From Salvelinus alpinus (taxonomy: Eukaryota > Chordata > Actinopteri > Salmoniformes > Salmonidae), in contig NC_092092.1 in the NCBI RefSeq assembly GCF_045679555.1, forward strand, positions 19,762,469 through 19,826,468: a DNA stretch of 64,000 bases, in the 5' to 3' direction. Positions 55,701-64,000 of the stretch are shown here, piece after piece. The position numbers were made by a program, and so were the translations under genes. The stretch's first letter is position 1. Each line of letters opens with the position of its first letter. The notes beneath the pieces were generated by a model. That model saw only the letters and a program-made list of their open reading frames with translations. It searched no databases and had not been told where the DNA came from.

Positions 55701-56333
55701 AGTACAGGTGCATCAAAGCAGGGACCGAGAGACTGAAAAACAGCTTCTATCTCAAGGCCATCAGACTGTTAAACAGCCACCACTAACATTTAGCGGCCGC
55801 TGCCAACATACTGACTCAACTCCAGCCACTTTAAAAATGGGAATTGATGGAAATTATGTAAAAATGTACCACTAGCCACTTTAAACAATGCCACTTAATA
55901 TAATGTTTACATACCCTACATTACCCATCTCATATGTATATACTGTACTCTATATCATCTACTGCATCTTGCCATCTTTATGTAATACATGTACCACTAG
56001 CCACTTTAAACTATGCCACTTTATGTTTACATACCCTACAGTACTCATCTCATATGTATATACCGTACTCTATACCATCTACTGCATCTTGCCTATGCCG
56101 TTCTGTACCACCACTCATTCATATATCTTTATGTACATATTCTTTATCCCTTTACACTTGTGTGTGTATAAGGTAGTAGTTGTGGAATTGTTAGGTTAGA
56201 TTACTTGTTGGTTATTACTGCATTGTCGGAACTAGAAGCACAAGCATTTCGCTACACTCGCATTAACATCTGCTAACCATGTGTATGTGACTAATAAAAT
56301 TTGATTTGATTTGATTTGATTTGATTTGATTTG
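52800..56333 (+). mobile_element. LINE-B, apparently full-length non-LTR retrotransposon
   Basis: One uninterrupted endonuclease-RT frame is followed by about 550 bp of 3' UTR ending in a (TTTGA)n tail (aaaatttgatttgatttgat and on to 56333). The exact 5' end is not fixed because no target duplication is clear, which is usual for CR1/L2-type elements. Antisense 3' pieces occur at 1441-1756, 9585-9668 and 60253-61487. Confidence 0.9.
52841..55786 (+). CDS. LINE-B endonuclease-reverse transcriptase polyprotein, intact (981 aa from this start)
   Basis: This protein would nick target DNA and copy the element's RNA at the nick. An upstream in-frame ATG at 52817 would add 8 residues; the ATG at 52841 has G at -3 and +4 and is preferred. 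Numbering from the 52817 start: hydrophobic segment at 19-42, basic segment RRRKRGKRGG at 90-99, then the APE endonuclease with N120 (LLANVQSLDNK), E151 (CFTETWL), VAGDFN at 271-276 and H325 (ADHDS). RT begins near 530 (KAAGPDGIPSRVL at 544), with [10 protein letters not shown] at 671-680 (catalytic D674), [14 protein letters not shown] at 728-741, FADD at 761-764, and a C-terminal QRVVRSAQRIT block. No stop or frameshift. CR1/L2/Rex1-like by overall pattern. Could be active; untested. Confidence 0.93.
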   Translation: MAASLRVPWKICSILFFYVLFLTSVPQVILGFITYSREELLNIRLTSTHHRSYQEYDFPETDPVFCLPPNTMDLIPAGDPVRRRKRGKRGGLLARLRRRAHRAPLPSILLANVQSLDNKVDEIRARVAFQRDIRDCNVLCFTETWLTQETLTESVQPAGFFMHRADRNKHLSGKKRGGGVCLMINETWCDHHNNTQELKSFCSPDLELLTIKCRPHYLPREFSSIIITAVYIPPQADTSMALNELYLTLCKLETTHPEAAFIVAGDFNKANLKTKLPKFYQHIDCATRAGKTLDHCYTNFRDAYKALPRPPFGKADHDSILLIPAYKQKLKQQAPALRSVQRWSDQSDSTLQDCFDHADWNMFRIASNNNIDEYADSVSEFIRKCIDDVVPTATIKTFPNQKPWIDGSIRVKLKARTTAFNQGKVTGSMTEYKQCSYSLRKAIKQAKSQYRDKIESQFNSSDTRGMWQGLQSITDYKKKTSPVADQDVLLPDRLNNFFARFEDNTVPLTRPPTKTCGLSFTAAEVSKTFKRVNPRKAAGPDGIPSRVLRACADQLAGVFTDIFNQALSQSAVPTCFKRATIVPVPKKAKVTELNDYRPVALTSVIMKCFERLVKDHITSTLPDTLDPLQFAYRPNRSTDDAIATTLHTALTHLDKRNTHVRMLFIDYSSAFNTIVPSKLVIKLETLGLDPALCNWVLDFLTGRPQVVRVGNNISTPLILNTGAPQGCVLSPLLYSLFTHDCVAMHASNSIIKFADDTTVVGLITNNDDTAYREEVRALGVWCQENNLTLNVNKTKEMIVDFRKQQREHPPIHIDGSVVEKVESFKFLGVHITDKLNWSTHTDSVVKKAQQRLFNLRRLKKFGLSPKALTNFYRCTIESILSGCITAWYGNCSAHNRKALQRVVRSAQRITGGKLPALQDTYTTRCHRKAIKIIKDNNHPSHCLFTPLSSRRRGQYRCIKAGTERLKNSFYLKAIRLLNSHH

Positions 56334-57353
56334 TTCAAGATAGCATGCTAAGGTCGCAGGTCTGTGGAGATCTTCACAATTGCTATTATAATCTGCACAG
56401 AATCTCAAAAAGCATTGATCCCTTGCACTATGTACTTTTAATGTAATCTCAACTGCAATCCAGGTTATTTGGTTGTGCTATTAGATGAAGCACTGTGATA
56501 ACACATTAAGTTGTTGTTTAAATACTAAATATCTGACATTGTATTCCTATTTGTACTTGGTTGTGTTTTTAGATGGTTGAAATCATAGATAATGATAACA
56601 CATTGGGAATTCCAGAAACTTCTCGCTGTCTTTTTGAGTGGGTGAATAAAGGCTGAAGGTAGGTGTCACAATAAGTGCCATATGCGGCAACCTGTAACTT
56701 AACTGAAGTTCTTCCCCCTACCGGTGACCCTACTGTGTCTTAAAAGAGCCAGCTCAGACATTGTAATGTTTTGGTAATAGGATGATGGAATTGGCTGAAG
56801 CAGTGCGGAGTCTAAGAGAAGGCGTGTGGAGTGTCTGTGTGATGTACTGGCTTCACGAACAGATGCTAGGTGGGTTTCAGGCTTACAGCATCAGAGCCAT
56901 CAATTAGTACAACTGATTACATCTCCCTGCATTGTGCTTGATATAATGAAGAAGTGAACAGAAGAGAATGAGGAAGTTCTATGTAAATGTTTAAAAGACA
57001 GAAAAGACAGGAATATAGACGATAAATGATGACTTCATGACATACAATATAAGCTTGATGCCATCAAGACAAAGTAAATTGAATAAATTCTACTTAAGGG
57101 GAGAGCAGGAGTGAACAGAAGGAGTGAAGAACAATATGGGGGAAAATACAGAAATATGGAGGACATACAGTATGTTGTCTGTACAATCCATAAGTTTCCT
57201 GTCAGATACATTATAATAACTATAATCCACCTGTCAATAGCCTGTAAATGGTCTGTATTCAGGCCCAAAGACATGCACCCATACCTGCACACTCGCATGC
57301 AGGACACACACACTGCATGATGACACTTACTGTGCACTTGCCTACCTGCAGCT
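56334..57353. other. Unassigned sequence, nothing recognised
   Basis: Two blocks share tggttgtgNtNttagatg with gataacacatt (56470-56510 and 56560-56605), suggesting a small old duplication. No gene supported. Confidence 0.4.
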
Positions 57354-57586
57354 CCTTCCCCCTCTAGCTAAGACCCTTCCCCCTCTAGCTAAGACCCTTC
57401 CCCCTCTAGCCAAGACCCTTCCCCCTCTAGCCAAGACCCTTCCCCCTCTAGCCAAGCCCCTTCCCCCTCTAGCCAAGCCCCTTCCCCCTCTAGCCAAGCC
57501 CCTTCCCCCTCTACCCAAGCCCCTTCCCCATCTAGCCAAGCCCCTTCCCCCTCTAGCTAAACCCCTTCCCCCTCTAGCTAAGCCAC
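57354..57586 (-). repeat. 21-bp minisatellite, about 11 copies
   Basis: Unit cccttccccctctagccaagc with agctaaga-type variants to the left and agccaagc-type to the right. The minus strand reads as LARGGRG repeats, an artefact. Confidence 0.92.
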
Positions 57587-57781
57587 AGCTAAATGGACCT
57601 TTAATAAAGAAAGAGAAACTGCACGGCAGATTTAAGGCATGGCAAATTAAAACCCAGACTGCGCCTATCGGTTGAAAGCTAAATTGTAATTACTCAATTC
57701 AGGTTAGTTAATGTCAGAGCCCAGGCATACTAAAGATAATTCGGCTGGGCTGTTCATCTTGTAGGGGGGTGGAGGGGTAGT

Positions 57782-59041
<1,260 letters not shown>

Positions 59042-59217
59042 GAAAAGAGAGAGAGGGGTTGGCTGGCTGGTATAGCTTGGAGAGATGATACAGAGAGAAG
59101 GATAGAGTGCGCCAAAGGTTTAAATAAATAAAGATCTTTCCAGAAACAGTATCAACCACCATGCACCAAGTAATTAAATCCCTGGACAAGTTTCCCTCTG
59201 TCCCAAAATCATCCTTC

Positions 59218-59268
59218 AAATGGCACCATATTCCCTACAAAGTGCACTACTTTTGACCAGCCCTATAG
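59218..59268. repeat. Half copy of the palindromic salmonid repeat
   Basis: caaatggcaccatattccct then acaaagtgcactacttttga, as in the left arm at 50322. The right arm is missing. Confidence 0.6.
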
Positions 59269-59428
59269 AATTAGAGACGCAGACTTTGTGATAGTTTTTT
59301 GTCTCGCAGATAAACCTCCTTTCTATCTTTAAAATCCTTCAAAGGAATACTCCCAATGGGCCTCTCAGAACAGAGCTGTGCCTTCCGGTCCGCTCTGTCT
59401 CTAAAATAGTCAACTGATTCTAGATGAT

Positions 59429-59641
<213 letters not shown>

Positions 59642-60252
59642 GCTTGTCTGGTCCCATCTACGTCCCGCCTCTTTGGGACCAGAGCACTCCTGGGACTAAC
59701 TTACCCCTGTGTTCCAGAGCCTAGCTTGTTGTCATGGCAACTGAGGACTGAGAGGGTAGGCAATTGTTTCCACCTTTAAAAAACCTGTCATCAACTCAAT
59801 TGTACTAGCACAGACACACACAGACAGCAGACTCAAAGCTTTGCCCCCATATGACTGTCCATCTGTCTGTCTGGATGGCTGGCCTTCCTGTTCTGCAATA
59901 TCTCCTACTGATACTTGTTAACTGGGAACAAACAGGTAATTCTAGTTTTAGTTGTTGCTTTTCAACCTTCTCTGACTGCTTGTTTAAAGAGGGCTTACAT
60001 TATTAATTACATCTAAAAATGATCAATGAACGCATATCCTAGATAGGGGGGAAAGGTTTTTGGGAGGTGTATGTTTTTACATTTGTGGAGATCCTTGTGA
60101 ATGTGCTTGTCATTCAGGCTTCCCAATAGTCCTATTCATTAAATCTGAGAGATTGGAAAATGATGGAGAAGTTTTAGCAGAGCCCTACTGACACCTGGTG
60201 GTGATTTTGACCATATTTGCAGGGTTACCTCAAAGCAAAGACACAATCTCAA
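59642..60252. other. Unassigned sequence, nothing recognised
   Basis: No frame above 80 codons and no recognised repeat. Confidence 0.4.
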
Positions 60253-61487
60253 TGACTATGGTCAGATCAATCAAATCAAATTGTATTGGTCACATATACA
60301 TGGTTAGCAGATGTTGTTTTGAGTGCAGCGAAATGCTTGTGTTTCTAGTTCCGACAGTGCAGCAATATCTAACAAGTAGTCTAACAATTCCACACAACTA
60401 TTTAATACACACAAATCTAAGTAAAGGAATGGAATAAGAGTATATACATATATATATGGATGAGTAATGACAGAGTGGCATAGGCAAGATGCAATAGATG
60501 GTATAAAATACAGTATATACATATGAGATGAGTAATGTAAGATATGTAAACATCATTATTAGAGTGGCATTATTAAAGTGACTAGTGATCCATTTATTAA
60601 AGTTGCCGATGATTTCAAGTCTGTATGAGGGCAGCAGCCTCTCTGTGTTTGTGGTGGCTGTTTATCATTCTGATGGCCTTGAGATAGAAGCTGTTTTTCA
60701 GTCTCTCAGTCCCAGCTTTGATGCACCTGTACTGACCTTGCCTTCTGGATGGTAGAGGGGTGAACAGGCAGTGGCTCGGGTGGTTGTTGTCCTTGATGAT
60801 CTTTTTGGCCTTCCTGTGACATCGGGTGGTGTAGGTGTCCTGGAGGGCAGGTAGTTAGCCCCCGGTGATGCGTTGTGCAGACTGCACCACCCTCTGGAGA
60901 GCCTTGCGGTTGAGGATTGTGCAATTGCCGTGCCAGGCAGTGAAACAGCCCAACAGGAGGCTCTCAATTGTGCATCTGTAAAAGTTTGTGAGGGTTTCTT
61001 CAGCCTCCTGAGGTTGAAGAGGCACCGTAGCGCCTTCTTCACCACACTATCTGTGTGGGTGGACCATTTCAGTTTGTCCGTGATGTGTACACCGAGGAAC
61101 TTAAAACTTTTACCTTCTCCACTGTTGTCCCGTCGATGTGGTTAGGTGGGTGCTCCCTCTGCTATTTCCAAAAGTCCAAGATCTCCTTTGTTATGTGACG
61201 TTGAGTGAGGGGTTGTTTTCCTGATACCACACTCCGAGTGCCCTCATTTCCCCCCTGTAGGCTGTCTCGTCATTGTTGGTAATCAAGCCTGGAGGCGTGC
61301 ATGGCCACGTAGTCATGGGTGAACAGGGAGTATAGGAGGGGAATGAGCACGCATCTTTGTGGGGCCCCAGTGTTGAGGACCAGTGGAGTGGAGATGTTGT
61401 TTCCTACCTTCACCACCTGGGGGAGGCCCGTCAGGAAGTCCAGTACCCAATTGTACAGGGTGGTCTTGGTGGTGAAGCCATGCAATG
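60253..61487 (-). mobile_element. LINE-B copy, antisense, 5'-truncated and defective
   Basis: It begins at the tail (caatcaaatcaaattgtatt), runs through the 3' UTR and RT C-terminal region (reverse complements of the 55300-55780 text) and stops near 61487 at the position of the LDFLTG block. The segment encoding the polymerase box is missing between caagcct and ggaggcgtgcatggcc near 61288. It shows several frameshifts. Confidence 0.88.
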
Positions 61488-62149
61488 ATATGGTGTTACA
61501 CTCAATTCCTGGAGGGCTGTGTGTTTGCTGTTTTTTGTTAATTTTATTAAGATATAATCAACCAGGTGAGGGGAATTCCTAACTACCCAACAAGCACATA
61601 ACATTCTGAGAACCATGTTTCTTAAAGTTTGGTGAGAGCGTGGTTGTCCTTTGGTTATCATGCATACAACCTTCCCACAACTTTCTTTGAATGGTGCAGG
61701 ATAGTTGCTTGGCTTTTATACATTTTTTGCACATTTAAGAAACTTGACAAAAAACACAAATAAATCGTGGCATTTCATTACTTTAACAGAATGTTTCCTA
61801 AAAGTTCAAACATGGTTACATTTTACTTCACTTTTGGTAATGTTCTAGGAACGATCTCCAACTGGTTTGACATTGTGAATGTTCTCAAAAGATCAGAGAA
61901 TGTTAAAAAAAAACGACTTTCTTTAGTGGGAATTTCACTACTTCAGCATAATGTTTCCTTCAGGTTTCCTCATGGTTCTATTTAAAGTCGTTCTCAAGTT
62001 GTTCTAAGAACGTTAAGAAAACTTTCCATAAAAAAACACAAGAAAAGAAACTATAGTAATGTTCAGAGAACATTCTATGAATGTTATTTGGAAACATATA
62101 CATTCAGATCTCAGAATCAACAAAACACTCTCTATCCTCTATCTTGTTA
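61488..62149. other. Unassigned sequence, probable old repeat
   Basis: Phrases such as acattctgagaaccatgttt and gttctaagaacgttaagaaa recur in related forms within the segment, as in a degenerate dispersed repeat. No gene supported. Confidence 0.4.
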
Positions 62150-63271
62150 CAGTTGAAGTCGGAAGTTTACATACACCTTAGCCAAATACATTTAAACTCA
62201 GTTTTTCACAATTCCTGACATTTAATCCGAGTAAAAATTCCCTGTCTCAGGTTAGTTAGGATCACCACTATTTTAAGAATGTGAAATGTCAGAATATGAG
62301 TAGAAAGAATGATTTATTTCAGCTTTTATGTCTTTCATCACATTCCCAGTGGGTCAGAAGTTTACATACACTCAATTAGTATTTGGTAGCATTGCCTTTA
62401 AATTGTTTAACTTGGGTCAAACGTTTCGGGTAGCCTTCCACAAGCTTCCCACAAAAAGTTGGGTGAATTTTGGCCCATTCCTCCTGACAGAGCTGGTGTA
62501 ACTGAAACAGGTTTGTAGGCCTCCTTGCTCGCACACGCTTTTTCAGTTCTGCCAACAAATTTTCAATGGGATTGAGGTCAGGTCTTTGGGATGGCCACTC
62601 CAATACCTTGACTTTGCTGTCCTTAAGCCATTTTGCCACAACTTTGGAAGTATGCTTGGGGTCATTGTCCATTTGGAAGACCCATTTGCGACCAAGCTTT
62701 AACTTCCTGACTGATGTCTTGAGATGTTGCTTCAATATATCCACATAATTTTCTTGCCTCATGATGCCATCTATTTTGTGAAGTGCATCACTCCCTCCAG
62801 CAGCAAAGCACCCCCACAACATGATGCTGCCACCCCCATTTTTGTTTCATCAGACCAGAGGACATTTCTGCAAAAAGTAAGATCTTTGTCCCCATGTGCA
62901 GTTGCAAACTGTAGTCTGGCTTTTTTATGGCTGTTTTGGAGCAGTGGCTTCTTCCTTGCTGAGCGGCCTTTCAGGTTATGTCGATATAGGACTCGTTTTA
63001 CTGTGGATATAGATACTTTTGTACCTGTTTCTTCCAGCATCTTCACAAGGGCCTTTGCTGTTATTCTGGGATTGATTTGCACTTTTCGCACCAAAGTATG
63101 TTCATCTCTAGGAGACAGAGCGCGTTTCCTTCCTGAGCGGTATGACGGCTGCGTTGTCCCATGGTGTTTATACTTGCGTACTATTGTTTGTACAGATGAA
63201 CGTGGTACCTTCAGGCGTTTGGAAATTGCTCCCAAGGATGAACCAGACTTGTGGAGGTCTACAATTTTTTT
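62150..63271 (-). mobile_element. Sleeping Beauty-like Tc1 transposon, truncated
   Basis: The terminus cagttgaagtcggaagttta begins at 62150 after a TA (62148-62149). The other terminus is absent; similarity ends near 63271 inside the transposase N-terminal region. It is the second copy of the family found at 13670-15502 and matches its terminus better. Confidence 0.9.
62376..63271 (-). pseudogene. Sleeping Beauty-like transposase pseudogene
   Basis: The N-terminal part (63271-62840) contains KIVDLHKSGSSLGAISKRLK, GRKRALSPRDEHTLVRKVQI and LWSDETK (first catalytic aspartate). The C-terminal part (62822-62376) contains MDNDPKHTSK, NPIENLLAELKKR (W to L next to the motif) and ends GNATKY. About 100 bp between WSDETK and MLWGCF are deleted with loss of frame, and the first ~18 codons are missing. 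Not functional. Confidence 0.9.
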
Positions 63272-64000
63272 GATCCACACGAATGTGATCAAAGACATTA
63301 ATGAAACAGGAACCAATTTTCCTTGATTTATGTGTACTGTAGATATACACATGTAAATGTGATATTTGAGGTTCTCTCACACTAATTGATTGTACAACGT
63401 ATACACACAATATTATATTATGATTTCAGTTTGTGAGTGTGTGATATGGGGTTAGAACATGTTTATTTCGACTTTAGAAAGAAAACCTTTTATAAACAAT
63501 GGCAACACTGCCATGTTGATCTGAGGCTTGCTGTTGGAAACCACATTAGTGTCCTACTTCTGGCTGTCACAGATGCACCTACCTCTACTTTACTCCTTGA
63601 CTTTCATCTAGTCGGTTGCATTAGCCTTACCACTCAAATGTGACCAATATCTGCAGTGATGCTCGTGGCAACGTCATCTTGCTGAGCCCCATTAGAAAAA
63701 AAGCATGAACACCCCATTGAAAACCCCATTTCATTTTGATGGTTTTTATTTTAGTTCGTTTTGGAGTGAAAGATAATAGTTTCAGTATAGTTTTAGTTTT
63801 TCAAACAGTTTTGTTAATTATTTTATTTAAGTTGACTAAATTGTTTTCTTATGATTAGTTTTAGTTTACTATAACAACCTTGGTGTGTAGCGACTCAAGG
63901 CATTATAACTGGATAATGAGAACTGGCATTATTGGTCAGTCATTTTAGATGAACCTATCAGAAGAACTAGGTGAACCTGCTCAGGTGAAGGCTGCGACTG
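63272..64000. other. Unassigned sequence to window end
   Basis: No gene recognised. The AT-rich block 63720-63890 with tttattttagttcgttttgg and gttttagtttactataacaa resembles a dispersed fish repeat, at low confidence. Confidence 0.35.

Overview
The window looks like salmonid (trout/salmon/charr type) nuclear DNA. It holds Tc1/mariner elements of the Sleeping Beauty type, a tRNA-derived salmonid-type SINE, several LINE families, very long (CA/GT)n arrays, and many nested transposons. I found no convincing host protein-coding gene and no rRNA or functional tRNA gene. Every long protein-like reading frame belongs to a mobile element or is a by-product of tandem repeats. The organism call rests on repeat families recognised from memory, not on a database search.

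Layout. 1-2230: fragments of a TIR element ('family A'), LINE-A, LINE-B/C 3' tails and a Tc1 remnant. 2231-9584: a decayed Gmr1-like Ty3/gypsy retrotransposon with integrase ahead of reverse transcriptase; a 3.58 kb DNA element with 66-bp terminal inverted repeats splits it between gag and protease. 9585-12925: SINE pieces, a (TG)n array, and a LINE-A tail holding a solo LTR. 12926-18990: an antisense LINE-A copy carrying two Tc1-type insertions. One is a decayed Sleeping Beauty-like copy; the other is a complete 1605-bp element with an intact 340-residue DD34E transposase. 19261-22970: a complete, young LTR retroelement (near-identical LTRs, 5-bp target duplication) whose only large frame is a 926-residue proline-rich repeat protein. 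24562-25529: a 34-36 bp minisatellite abutting a (GT)n array.

27846-40666: a 12.8 kb purine-rich minisatellite organised in 2484-bp higher-order repeats. 41057-46870: LINE-C pieces, (CA)n arrays, a hairpin, and a 25-bp minisatellite split by a LINE-C insertion. 46970-52545: MITE-like elements, a full family A copy and an L1/Tx1-like LINE fragment between inverted repeats. 52800-56333: an apparently intact LINE-B with one uninterrupted endonuclease-reverse transcriptase frame. 57354-59641: three more tandem arrays. 60253-63271: an antisense LINE-B copy lacking its catalytic motif, then a truncated Sleeping Beauty-like copy.

There is no operon logic. The window is an accumulation of selfish elements of different ages. 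Only three look coding-competent: the Tc1 transposase at 15992-17014, the LINE-B frame at 52841-55786, and the repeat-protein frame of the LTR element at 19759-22539. The rest are dead copies and tandem arrays.
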